A program made the translations under genes and the position numbers. From Lenzites betulinus (taxonomy: Eukaryota; Basidiomycota; Agaricomycetes; Polyporales; Polyporaceae): a stretch of DNA of 64,000 bases. Positions 24,987 through 36,090 of this stretch are shown piece by piece (positions within the stretch are counted from its first letter, which is position 1; every line of letters starts with the position of its first letter). The notes beneath the pieces are model-generated. The model searched no databases and had not been told where the DNA came from. It was given only the letters and a program-made list of their open reading frames with translations. The stretch lies in NCBI GenBank assembly GCA_022264855.1, contig JABYQU010000002.1:868001-932000 (forward strand). The letters run 5' to 3'.

Positions 24987-26159
24987 ATGGCTGCTTCCCT
25001 GGAGCCAAGAGTAGCCTTTCTCGGGCCCCCAGGATCATATTCCCACCAGGTTCGTTCCCTCTAGAATAGGTCCGCGATATAGCTCGCGTGGCTCACGGCT
25101 CCCGTAGTGCGCTCTGGACAGGTTCGAAGCATCTGTGCAGTACGCTGAACAAGGCAATATATCAGGCGCGTCAGTCACGTTGTCCGCTATATATTCCGGT
25201 CGTGAATTGACGTTCTTGTAGACGTATTCCGCGCTGTCTCCCCCGACATACCTTTTGCGGTGATACCCCAAGAAAATAGTGTATACGGCACCGTAATTGA
25301 CACGTACGACGCCTTGCGGAGTCCTACCGCCGGAAAGTCGGTGTTCGTTCGTGGAGAGCTTACTCTCGCGGTCAAACACTGCTTGGTTGTCCGCAAAGGC
25401 ATTGAACCAGAGAAAATTCAACGCATAATCAGCCACGAGCAGGTCAGCATTTTCTCAAACACAATGAATGAATAGAGAGAGTGAAACTTGTGCTAGGCTT
25501 TAGGACAATGTTCCAATTTCCTCACGGAGAACTTCCCCGGGATTCCTCGTGTGAAGGTCCCATCAACGTCTGCAGCGGCTCAAAGTGTCCTGTACTGCGG
25601 CGAGGATCCCGGCGAACCAGAGACCGCGGCCATTTGCTCTGCTCAATGCGCCGAGATGTTCGACGGTCTCGACATACTTCACAGGGATATTCAGAACGAG
25701 GCTTGTACGTGCTCAAACGTTCCCCTGTGTTCGGAGCTCAACTGACAACTCTTTCCAGCCAACACCACCCGCTTCTTCATCCTTGCGAACTCGCTGGACA
25801 CTCCCTTGCCCGGTGGTCAACGAGAGCCCCGTCGCCAGCGCGCCCTCATCCGTATCAGCAACCCCCCTCCCCAGCGACACGTAGACGAGGCGCCTCCTCC
25901 CAATCGCTTACTACATACCGTCACGAGCACACTCATGACAACCTTCGGCTGTGCAGCGCTCCGAATCGACCGGAGGCCGTCCCTGACAGAGGTGCCGTTC
26001 GACGACGTCTATTTCGTAGAGGTTGGCGACGTTATACTCCCGGTCATGTCCGCCGAGGCGAACAAGTCCTGCGAAGCTGAGTGGTTGACCCGCGTCCAAG
26101 CGGGAGTTGAGCGTATCCGCGCGGTGGGAGGAGAGGCTACGATTCTTGGTTTGTGGTGA
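24987..26159 (+). CDS. PHA2: Prephenate dehydratase (phenylalanine biosynthesis)
   Basis: Converts prephenate to phenylpyruvate. Exons are 24987-25049, 25108-25165, 25222-25442, 25497-25704 and 25759-26159, in phase. The N-terminus shows VAFLGPPGSYSHQ, then FAVIPQENSVYGTVIDTYDAL, GQCSNFL and the catalytic NTTRFFIL (TRF motif, exon 5). The C-terminal regulatory ACT-like domain is present: NRLLHTVTSTLMTTFG followed by RIDRRPS, which occupies the place of the usual ESRP phenylalanine-binding motif. Exon 2 (CALDRFEASVQYAEQGNIS) joins exon 3 (DVFRAVSPDIPF) only if the intron at 25166-25221 uses a GC donor (GCGCGT). The reading matches the family well, so this intron is likely real. The protein is about 316 residues, typical for a fungal Pha2. 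Confidence 0.92.
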
Positions 26160-26402
26160 GGAAAATCGGCGGTTCGGGCTTATATTTCTCCATGTACTTC
26201 ACTTGTAGATGCGGATACATGTACCCTGTAGATCCCGCGAGCTTCATCACTTTTCTAAAGATGCCAATTCAACCGGGCAGTCTGTATGACGTCCTGCGAG
26301 CGCCTAATACTGTGTCTGAATAAGGCAATTCCCGCCTTCTTGAGAGCCTGACACGGCGCTTCGGTGGTTGTGTGCCCTTGCACGCGGACGTGCATCTGCG
26401 AA

Positions 26403-27515
26403 ATGGCTAGTACCCTTACTCTCCCACTCAAGGACATCATAAGTCCCCAGTTCCACCAAAACAACTTTGCTGAGGAGTCTTTTGTCAAAAATGAGCTGGG
26501 TCTTAAGCTAGACAACGGTGCGCAAGCTGCGGTCCCCGCGCCCCAGCCACTGACTAACGAACGCTCCCGCGTGCAGACGACCAGATATGCAGGCTGTCGC
26601 TGACCCAGACGGGGTGTCCCCTCGGGCCCCTGCACTGCCCGTTGCGACACACGGCGCCGTCGGCGCTGAACTTCCAGCCCCCCAAGCAACTGCCCACACA
26701 CCCGCGCGAGCGCGAGCGGCTCGCGACCGTCTGCAAGCACTGGCTGCGCGGGCTATGTAAGAAGGGCGACGCCTGTGAGTTCCTGCACGAGTACAACCTC
26801 CGGCGCATGCCCGAGTGCTGGTGGTATGCCAAGTACGGCTACTGCTCCGCGGGCGACGAGTGCCTCTACGCGCACCCGAAGGAGCGGCGCGTCGAGTGCC
26901 CAGACTACAACCGGGGGTTTTGCAAGCTGGGTGCGTCCCTTCCCGCTCCATCTGCCTCCCGTTCCATACTCATGTCGTTCTCTGCTCCCTCCCTCCCTTT
27001 GTATGTGCACAGGCCCCACATGTCCACGGAAACATGTACGACGGGTGGCATGTCAACTATACCTAACGGGGTTCTGCCCAATGGGCCCCGAATGCCCCCG
27101 CGGCCAGTGCGTTGCCCCTCCACCCCATTCCATCCCCCGTCCCCCACTGACTTCATTTCCCGCTCCACAGCCCCAAACCCGGCATCCCCCCCGCCAAGGC
27201 ATACGACCCGCCCGAGCCGCCCTCGGTGCGCGACCTCGGGCCGCCTCCGCCAGGATACGGTCGGTACGCGGACTTCGACCGCAGCGGGAACTTCCCCGGG
27301 CAGCACCCGCCCGGGCTCGGCGGCTCCGGCGGGCCCCCAGGCCCCCGGCGGAACCTGGAGGACGTGGTGTGCTACAAGGTGCGTCGGTGTGCGCCGCCAT
27401 GGCGGCTATTGCTTGCGCCTCGGGGCTGACGGACGGATTGTGTGGGCAGTGCGGCGAGAAGGGCCATTATGCGAATCACTGTCGGCATCATGCGTACAAG
27501 CCGTATAAGCGGTGA
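26403..27515 (+). CDS. YTH1: mRNA 3'-end-processing protein YTH1 / CPSF30 homologue
   Basis: RNA-binding subunit of the cleavage and polyadenylation factor that recognises the poly(A) signal. Five exons phase exactly: 26403-26517, 26577-26930, 27013-27106, 27171-27378 and 27450-27515. The CCCH zinc fingers read in order as CRLSLTQTGCPLGPLHCPLRH, CKHWLRGLCKKGDACEFLH, CWWYAKYGYCSAGDECLYAH, CPDYNRGFCKLGPTCPRKH and CQLYLTGFCPMGPECPRGH. After a Gly/Pro-rich linker comes a C-terminal CCHC zinc knuckle CYKCGEKGHYANHC, as in metazoan CPSF30 and unlike the shorter budding-yeast protein. The exon carrying the knuckle is separated by a 71-nt intron. The intergenic gap to the dehydratase is only about 240 nt, same strand. 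Confidence 0.94.
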
Positions 27516-28138
27516 GGCCTTGAGGCCTGGGACGAGGAGGACGGGCGGTGCGCGTCCTCTCGGTATGGGGGGAGGGGAGGTCGATTGCTACGTTGTATTC
27601 TATTTGTTCCAGTAATCTATGCCAGGGTTCTGCGAGGATACCGTCTGGGAGGCGCGGATCTGACAGTAGTATGTAGTGTTCACGTGTGCCACTTCTCGCT
27701 AAACACGAAAGTCCAAAGTCCCAAAAGAGTGAAAAAAAGAATAACGAACGGGGGATGGGAGAGAACGCCCGGATCTTGGGAGTGTACGGCAGATATGGAT
27801 ATAACGGTACGGCGGTGGAGCGAGCAGCCCCCGCTAACGCCTACGGTACGGAGCAGACTGTATGGGCAGCAGCGGGGACGGAGAAGAAGTACGAACAAGC
27901 TTTTATACACGGTGGCGCAGGTCGCTGCTAGCTATTTATACAGTCCTTCCAAACCCAAACAGAAGACCATAAGTCCGCGACAAGAAACACAGTGGGGCCC
28001 GTCCGACGGGGAGCTAAGCGAGAGCAAACAACAACATCAGCAACAACAACATCATTGGCGGCTTCACCCCCGGGGCGCCGAAGGGGGGTGCGTTGTACGA
28101 AATGTCCGGGAGAAGCGTAGAGGAGGTAGCCGGGAGAT
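27516..28138. other. Convergent intergenic region (3' UTRs)
   Basis: Lies between the 3' ends of the YTH1 gene (+) and the Zn2Cys6 factor (-). It is relatively A-rich, with stretches such as AGTGAAAAAAAGAATAACG near 27727, consistent with untranslated ends. No credible coding exon is seen. Confidence 0.5.
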
Positions 28139-31002
28139 TTACTGGGAATACGAGGGGCCGGCGTGTTGGTAGGTCACGGAGCGCACGGTGGGTGTCGCCC
28201 AGTTCGAGAGGGAGGTGCCGACGGTGGGGGACGACGTGCTCGTGATGGACCCCACCATCCCGGTCATCGCCGTCGGCGAGTCCGAGTTCGGTTCGTACTG
28301 CGTGCTGTCCGGGAGCGGCGCGCCCGTCCCGTCCGTCGGCATCGTCTCCTTCGAGAAGACCCCGGCGTGCGAGAAGGGGTAGAGCGGGACGCCGACCTCG
28401 AGCGGCTGCATCTGAGTAGTCAGCCGCACGATTTCGCTCATGAGCCCCTGCAGGAGCTTCTCTTGGCGTGCTGTGGGGGGAGATCGCGTTAGCGCGCGGG
28501 GAGGCGAGGGGGCGTGTCGCAACTACGTACTGCCTATAGGAGACCGGCTTCCATAGGTGAGCATCGCGAAGCTGCGATCGAGCACCTGTCAGCAATACGC
28601 ATACCGCAGACCGGCGGCCTGGACGTACCGAAGAGCGTTGATCTCCCCCCAGACCGTCTGTTCCCTGACGGTGTCTCCGATCTCGATGTAGTACTTGCAC
28701 AACTGCGTCTGCACGACGGCGGCTAGATACCAGCAAATCTGGGAAAGCCGGTAGTCAGATCCCCAGACGATCCAGGCGGCGCCAGGAGCGGCACTTACCG
28801 TTGCTGAAGGGTGTAGGCGCGTAATGTCAAGGGAAGTCTCGGAGAGACTGTAGTACGCCGCCAAAATCGAGCGCGTGGCATGCATGCACCGCCTCGTCGA
28901 GATGCACGACGAGTCGGAGAAGTTCAGATAGGGGTTGTGCAGGGTTATCGTAGCGCTGCGGAGATGTCAGCCCAGCTCTGATCACATGCGCCGCGCATGA
29001 GAAACGTACGCGTGTGGCACGAGATGGACCATATAGAGGTCGGTATCCAGGGCACCGTCGCTGGTGATGTCAACGTGCTTGAACTCCGGTGGGAGACTCT
29101 CGAGGAAGTCTTGCGCGACGAGCCGATCGAGCGCCTTAAAGCCGGGGAGAACGAACGGATTCTGGTTCTTCGACGGTGGAGCGGTCGCACGAAGGTTGCG
29201 GCGCGTGTTGTAGTCCGTCACTTTGCCGAACATCATTACCGCCTTGAGGAACAGGATGAACGAGTCCGTGTACATGGGTATGTGTCGGATCAGGAGGTCC
29301 TCGGTGGACAGATCTTGTGGATTGGGCGGAAGGTTCACCTGCCGACGGCGGTCAGCTGCGGGCTGTCACGGAGAAGTCAGAACCTTACACTTGTCTCAAA
29401 GTCGATGCGCCGAAGCGGGAATTCCGTGCCAATGTCCCGTTCGTCCACACCGTGTAACCATCCGCCGACGGATGCGATGCGGTCGAACATGATGGTCATC
29501 CACCATGTCCGTCGCCGGCATTCCAAGTCGACGAAGTCCTTTGGCGGGGCCAGGTACGAGCCCGGATTGCTGGCAGCGAGGACAGAGAAGGTGCCGGGGT
29601 AGTTCAGCCGCAGTGGGACAGCGGCGCGGGTCTGGAAGCCGGCAAAAATCCACACCTCGACCCACCGCCCCTCCTGATAGAAGTACCAGGATAGAATGAT
29701 GCATGCTTGCATGACCGGGAAGATGTCCTGGCCAGTGGCCATCGTCCGGTCGATGAACGCCCTTGCCTTGCTCACATGGATGTCCGCAAACTTGTCACGG
29801 CGAGTACCATCCGGCTGAGCCACGAGCTCTTGTGACGTCCATCGGGACGCGGAAGCACACTGCGCAATGACACCGTCAGTCGCTGTCCGAGTAATTCAGC
29901 GCTTAACCTTACGATAGCATGGAGGATGGCTGGATGCGGGTAGCCGGGATCCTTGGGGTGAAGGTGCATCGAGGCCAGGAAAGATGGCCGGTGGAGGATG
30001 CGCGAGCCACAAGGGTCGCATTTGAAGAATATCTCAATACTATCGCGGGAGGTGAGGGGAGATATCACGGGATGGTATCAATGCATGCACGCACTAGTGA
30101 TCGAGGGTGTCCGGGTCAGGGAGGTCAGGATCCCATCCGGCGAAGAGCATGTCCATGAGAGGGTCTGGCATAGCTTGGTGATTTCCATGCCGTAGCTCAG
30201 GACTAGAGGTAGAGGCTCGCTGCATAGAGCCTGTGCTATCTGGGGACAGCTGGTGCACGGCATCTAGAGATGCGTGTGGGAGGACGATGCCACCGCCGTT
30301 GGGGCTGTTTTCAGGGGTCTGGCCATTCGACGAGCCGGAGGCGACCCGATGGCCGTTATGGGAGTATTGCGCACGTCGGGGGGATGCAGAGCGAGAGTCG
30401 TAGTGTCGCGACTCGTTGAGCTGGTTCTTCAATTGGACTATGGGGCCGTTTATACAACGTGGGACACAAGCGGGAGCTGCGTGAGCCACTCACAGATCTG
30501 CTCCTCCAGAATGCGTATTCTCTCGCTAGGCTCGACGTTTGGAGCAATTGGAAGGCCCTCTACGGGATCGTACGAACACTGCGGTTCCGTCGGGTGCCTG
30601 GAGCCAGGGTCGTCAGGGCGAAGAAGCAGGAGCGAGCAAATCCTGGCCCACTTACGCGTATCCCACTGGCGGAGGCACACTAATGAGAGACTGCCATTGC
30701 CTGTGCCGAACATGAGCGCGATTGCGGGGGTAGGTCAGACACCGGCTACTCACTTGACGCAGGTGCCGCAGTGTGGACGGGCAGCGTCGCATTTCTGGAT
30801 TAGCGTGCGTTAATTGGGCGAATCGCGGGATGGGAGGAGCCGAAGCTACTGACGAGCTTCCTCTTTCTGCAGGACAGGCAGGCCTGTTTGGGCGGAGAGT
30901 GAGCACGGAGGAGTCGGGGGAGGGGTATAGGCGGGTGCGCAGTACCTGATTCCTGCGAAGCGCCGGACGGGCGGAGCTGGAGGAGGCCGGGGCCTTTGGC
31001 AT
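28139..31002 (-). CDS. Zn2Cys6 (GAL4-type) fungal transcription factor
   Basis: Nuclear DNA-binding regulator; target unknown. Starting at 31002 (MPKAPASSSSARPALRRNQ, exon 31002-30946), a 30-nt exon (30883-30854) encodes ACLSCRKRKL and the next (30794-30754) KCDAARPHCGTCV, forming a Zn2Cys6 cluster spacing C-x2-C-x6-C-x6-C-x2-C. The sixth cysteine follows about 25 residues later in HPTEPQCSYDPVEG, a stretched last loop common in basidiomycete members. A coiled linker SERIRILEEQI comes next, then a Ser-rich stretch. The fungal_trans regulatory domain is recognisable from IEIFFKCDPCGSRILHRPSFLA, ACIILSWYFYQEGRWVEVW.FAGFQTR and ECRRRTWWMTIMFDRIASV. The C-terminus runs to the stop at 28139. Exon borders after the cluster are approximate. 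Confidence 0.88.
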
Positions 31003-32565
31003 GGGGCCGGCTTGGCTTGTGCGGGCGTCGGAGGAGTGCGGGTCGCGGGGGAGGAGGAGGAGAGGCGGGGAGGAGATGGGGCGCGGCGCGGTATATAAGA
31101 ACGCGAGGTGGGAAGAGAAAGGCGCGGTCGGGAACTTGCGAAGGGATCGCGAGCGGGGGTACGTACGCGGCAGAGCAGGCGCCGACTCGCCCTCTCCTCC
31201 GCGGCTCTTGTACCGTCGGTCTGCTCTCTGCTCGCCTGTCCACGTCCTCTCCCTCGGGTCCCCGGCCCCTCCCCCTCGGCAATTGCTGTGTTGCCACGAG
31301 CGTCGCCTTGACTTCCGCAGCGCCCTCCTCGTCTCGTGCCCCCTTCGGGAAATATACGCCTCTCCCCCGTCTGTGCATTGTCGATGAGGTCAGGCCGTGG
31401 TCGGCGACTGCGCACGAAGCCCGCCGTATTCGCGCCTGTCGCATCCAGCCCGGACCCACAGTCAGGGGGTGTGCGACGGCATGCGTATCTGCTCGACGCC
31501 GCTCCCCTGCCGCTCATCTCGTTCGCATACTTTTGACCCGGAACTTTCCCCGTTAATCTCGCCTGCGAGTGCTATTCACGGCTGATCCCAATCCAGCCAG
31601 ACACGCGTTCATAATTTGCGCCGCGGGGCAGACGGACGCCCTTTCGGCAACCCCGCCCCACGGGATCTCGCGCGCCTCCGCAAAGGCTCGCTGACGTTTC
31701 CACGAGGATCCTGTTGTCAGACTGGGCGCGAAGGCGAGGTACATTGACGTTCGTCCCCAAATGCGCGCCGTATCCGCATTAATATTGGCGAGCTTCTTGC
31801 CCGATCCTGCTGCAGTGCCCCTATAGTTACCGGCGCGTCACCCGGGTATGACAACCCACGAACTCTCCTCGACTTCCGGCGGCACACCGGTCTTCTACAC
31901 AAGATCGCTGCACACCTGGACGGCTGCTGTGATAGATTGCACTAGCGTGAAGATGAAGATCCCTAGTTCCTCGGCCATGTGTGCACACCCCGAACTACCC
32001 CTCGCAAGGCACCGTCGATCCTGGTTCTTGAAGCGAACCGCGACCATATAACCATGCGAAAGATACCATCGGTATCGCCGTCAGTGCAGTGCGTTACTCG
32101 CGGGGCGCGCTCACTATCCATGGGGAGCAGCATCGACGGAATCCAGCCGAGGGTGCCGGGGCAAAACGACATTGACCGGGTCCACCCACTGCATAAAGCG
32201 ATACAGACCGCGACCCGTTCTCGATAGCCTTTCCGACACGTTCGCACCCTTGTTCCGGCCCACGGTCTCATTTCGATCGCGAGACACCCTCCCGATCCTG
32301 TGGCCCTGACAGCTACTTCGGATTCACCTCCTGTAAACCCCTATGGGCGCGGCCGTCTTTACACATAAATTCTTTAAAGTTCGAGCTGCTCCTGTACCGC
32401 GGAATAAGCTGGAAGAAGGCGATGGGCAGCACCACCCGCAGCTCCCGATCTACTCGATCACATGCGAGACCTGTTCTTGTTACGATCTGCAGTGTCAATT
32501 TCGGATTGCCGGGCGAGCGGTGAGCACGGATAAAACAAGGCGGGGGCTCGAGTGCGCCCGGGTGC
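31003..32565. other. Intergenic region, no gene recognised
   Basis: About 1.5 kb. The first 500 nt, rich in C and T on the minus-strand sense, are probably the promoter and leader of the Zn2Cys6 factor. The long plus-strand frame at 30996-31556 is a GC-driven shadow. I see no exon chain or motif in the rest. Confidence 0.45.
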
Positions 32566-33929
32566 TCACAGGATGGTGGCAACCACACGTCTCGTATGCG
32601 GCGCGTGTCTGAACTCCGTAAGGTAGATGCCTACCGAGCGGTGCAGCGGGTCGTGATCGATGGGGTGCCGCCCACGGCCGATGGCCGAGCGGGAACGCCG
32701 TCGGGATCGTCGAAATCACATTGCGCCGCCCGGATGGGCAGATGTCGGCAGCACATTAAAAAAGGACCGCGCAAAAATCAGTAACGGGGACGGCGCGAAT
32801 TTTCGTGCGCGCGCGGCGTACCCTGCCATGTGCCCAGGTTGAGGCGGCCGTCTGTGATCGGAATGCAGAGCGACGTTCCGATGAGGGAAGCTTTTGTGTG
32901 CGACGCCCTGTCAAAGGTACAGATGCACGGAGCAACGCCGGGAATGTGTATCAGGGTTTCACCGTCGGAGGAGACACGGGCGCGCGAGGAGCACTCACGA
33001 GTCGCTGCAGAGCGTGTCGCCCGAGTCCGCAAGCGGTGCGGTGCGGTTCCATGGAACGGCGGCGTGGAAGAACGACAATTAGCACTTCCTCGGAGCTGTG
33101 CCAGCGGTCGAACACGTATAGCTCCGTTCCTGCCGTACGAACACTCACTCTGGGCCTTCGTCGGTGTGCAGCCAGTTCAGGTCTTCAGGCACGATTTTGT
33201 CGAGTGCCATGTCCATGTCTGTCGGCCGTTAGTGCGCCCCGCCTAGCACGGAGCCGAAGTCAGTTCTCCCACCTCTCCGAACGTCTGCGTTTCATAACGA
33301 AATGAGCAATCAGCGCGTAAGCGCGTGGAGGAGGTGGCGATACCTCTGTCGTAGTTCTCGTTGATCGTGAGGGCGGCAGAGGTGTGCTGGCTGCTCCGTT
33401 CGAAGGCCCGCGCGAGCCCGTCAGTACTCGCTAACTGCTTGGCGGACGCAAAACGAGTTTGCCGGCTGGGGGACGCACATGAAGAGGTACAGCATGCCGA
33501 CCTGTTGAAACGGGGGGAATGGATGTCAGTGATACAATTTCAACTGGGTCGCTAGCTCGAACAATTCGGACGTATGCGCGCGCCGCGGGTGCAAAGTGTG
33601 AATCAAAGGTATCGCTCTCGAGGGCATCCGATCAGCCGCCGGGAACGAGTCTGTCCCGCTCAGAGACTGCTTAGTACTTGCTTAGTACTGCAGCATTCAA
33701 CCGGCAGCCCCGCTGGGGAAAATGCTCTCAGGACGCTCTCGTATCGCATCGCGCGCGCAGCAGGAGCAGCAGGAGAAGAAGGCGAAGTTACCACAGAGAC
33801 CGATAGAAGGATGATGATGCCGACCTGGACTCCTCGCAACCCTGCGTCAATCTGCGCAAGGACCTCATCGGTCACGAGATGGCAACCCTTGCTCCGGCGC
33901 GCGAGCGTGAACGTCTTCTGCCAGCCCAT
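32566..33929 (-). CDS. YjbQ/UPF0047 family protein with several micro-exons
   Basis: Member of the YjbQ family (E. coli YjbQ is annotated as a secondary thiamine-phosphate synthase); role in fungi unknown. Eight exons phase end to end: 33929-33825, 33501-33479 (23 nt), 33390-33344, 33284-33273 (12 nt), 33218-33149, 33004-32999 (6 nt), 32907-32822 and 32630-32566. The product of 137 residues is exactly the family's size. Motifs in order: [109 protein letters not shown]. Without the 12-nt and 6-nt exons the protein would lack the conserved DVRxD and GPDD pieces. Intron 1 is long (323 nt) and begins with the same GTCGGCAT that starts exon 2. Confidence 0.85.
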
Positions 33930-34910
33930 GGTTCTGCGATCTGAGGTCGTGGTGTGCGGTAGAGCGCGGTCGTGGGTATCCCGAGGACTTGCGCGACGCC
34001 AGAATGCCCACGCAGCGTTGGGTGATCGAGAAGGCGGGGCGATCAAAGTACGCCGCGAGATTGAATTCCGATCGGCGCGAGCAAACAGCCCTAGATTAGG
34101 GGCATGACGTCATCTCCCCCGCGACTCGGCTGGTCAGTGTATGTGCCCTTGCGGGCCAGGGTGCGCGGAGACGGTGGAGGTGGCATCCTAGTACACGTCG
34201 ATGCGGATGTCGACGAGCCACGAGTGGCTGACAATCGCTTATACTCTCGTCTACGTTGCTCAAGGGGCATATGCAGCCGTTACATAGCCCGGGGATCAGA
34301 GAACACTGCCGCGAATGGACCCTCACTAGACTCGAGGGTGCTGCCCGAAATAATCCAGGTTCGGGGAGTGATTCACCGGTCGCCGAGCGCACGAAAGGGC
34401 ACACACGGCTTTTGAACGACATCAGCGGCGACTGACCATGCAATAAGGACGAACCTGGTTCATGCAGTCCAAGTCGGCGGTTTGCGCCTCGAGGGCATCG
34501 GGTGTTCTCGTGAGCTTGCACACCCGATTTGACGTCGACGCCTCGAGGTCGCCGTGAACGTGGGTGTGAACATGCAAGACAGAATGCCATGGAAGGCGTG
34601 TGCCCGACGAAAGGCAGTCTAGGCTGGCGGGGGTGCAGACCGGGTAGCCGCGCTTAGAACTAACTTTGATCTTGCGCGGAGGCGTGCGGATACGTCCGCG
34701 CATGTTTCTCGGGATATGAACAGGTGGGTAAGCGGTCCTTCACCGCTTCCTGCTTGAATAATTATCCAATTCCTATTTTATGCTACTATACAGTCCAGTC
34801 AGCATGCTGGCGAGAGTACGGTGACATCGTGTCAGCGATACCACGTACCATATCTTACACCGCCGAGCGTTGTGCGAGTGCCAAGCCCCAGGCAGAGGTA
34901 GCTCTGCGCT
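33930..34910. other. Intergenic region, no gene recognised
   Basis: Roughly 1 kb upstream of the YjbQ gene and downstream of the orphan membrane protein. Open frames are short and without motifs. The segment 34740-34860 is AT-richer than its surroundings. I see nothing further. Confidence 0.45.
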
Positions 34911-35799
34911 TCATGACGCGTTGGCGGCTTTCCGCTCCACCTCGAGAATGGCATCAAACTCAGCCTGCGCTTGCGCGCGCGGGTCCTGGATTTCGACAGG
35001 CTCCTTCTGCTGGACACGGCCAGCGGTACGCTGGCGCTCATGTCGCTGTCGCAGTTCGTCCCACGAAGAGTTCCTGCCGCTGGCCCGGGCGTTGGCCTCC
35101 CGGATGGCGTCCCATGTACTCTTTTGACGGGCGGACGGTTCGTGGGACGCTTGAGGGAGATGGGCGCGTAAATACAACCTCGCAACCTCCGCAATGAGGA
35201 TGACATACCGTCTGTGGGTGGCGGGGTGCCTGTGAAGGATGTGCTGTCCGTGGAGTCGTTGATGTCGGTTACAATGTCGACGCCGGCGTCGAGTACCTCG
35301 CCGTGCTCTTCCCTCCGTTTCCTGATCCTTTCCATGATCCGGTCCCTGTCGACCTGTGGGAAGAGGGGCGCTGTATTCCCGAGGCGTCTGTTGACATTGT
35401 CGAGGACGACGAGGAATGCCTCTCTGTCCTCGAGCTGACGGGCAAAGCGCTTGTGTTCGCTGAAGTAGTGGACGATTCCAGCGCCATAGCCGGTTGCGGC
35501 CGAAACGCCGACTATGCTTGTCGGAAAGCGAACTTTGGGTTTGAAACGGAGGACAGCGACCCCAGCAAGGGCACCCCAGGCGGCAGTGTGGAGGTACTGG
35601 GAGGCAGCGGGAATCAAGACGGAGGGCGCCGCAGCGAATGAGAGAGACGCACAGGAAGGTACCGGACGGGTCCGGGGAGGAAGGAGACAGCGAGGGCGTA
35701 GTCGCGGGGGCTGAGGAGGCCAGACTCGAGGTCTGGGCGCAAAAGCGTCTCTGCGCGTGCACGGGAGCTGAAGGCGTTGTCGAACCAGCCCTTGGACAT
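34911..35799 (-). CDS. Orphan membrane protein with basic coiled C-terminus
   Basis: Not recognised as a named family. Three exons: from ATG 35799 (MSKGWFDNAFSSRARAET...) to a donor at about 35680, then a central exon starting YLHTAAWGALAGVAVLRF, then a last exon from about 35158 to the stop at 34911. The central exon has two hydrophobic stretches (HTAAWGALAGVAVLRF and TSIVGVSAATGYGAGIVHYF). They are followed by a charged helix with HKRFARQLEDREAFLVVLDN and RDRIMERIRKRREEHGE. The C-terminus is very charged (SWDELRQRHERQRTAGRVQQ... EFDAILEVERKAANAS), probably coiled coil. The pattern suggests a small organelle membrane protein, but that is inference. A 410-codon frame on this strand overlaps it and extends into the neighbouring gene; it is not used. 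It is divergent from the RhoGEF gene, with about 290 nt between starts. Confidence 0.6.
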
Positions 35800-36090
35800 C
35801 GTGGACGGGGGCGTGGTGGACGGAGGGAGGGAGGAGGGCAGGCGCGTCTACGGGATTGGACGCGTTTGGGCACGTGACGCTGTCTGGGCCGTAGGAACGT
35901 GCAGCAGGCGGCAGAACTGAAGCGAGGACATCGACTGTCGACATCTTCACCCTGCTCCTCGTCCACGGAGGGCCTCCTGCCGTCCAGGTACCGCGACACG
36001 CTTCCCCGGCGCGCATCTTTCTCCTTCGTTTTGTCTTTCCTTCCTCGTGCTCTCGCGCCTCCACGCTCTTTCACGATCCACCTCTCCCTC

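Noticed and set aside
25035..25436. 133-codon minus-strand frame over the prephenate dehydratase 5' end
   Set aside because: No motif, and the plus-strand exons clearly encode the enzyme.
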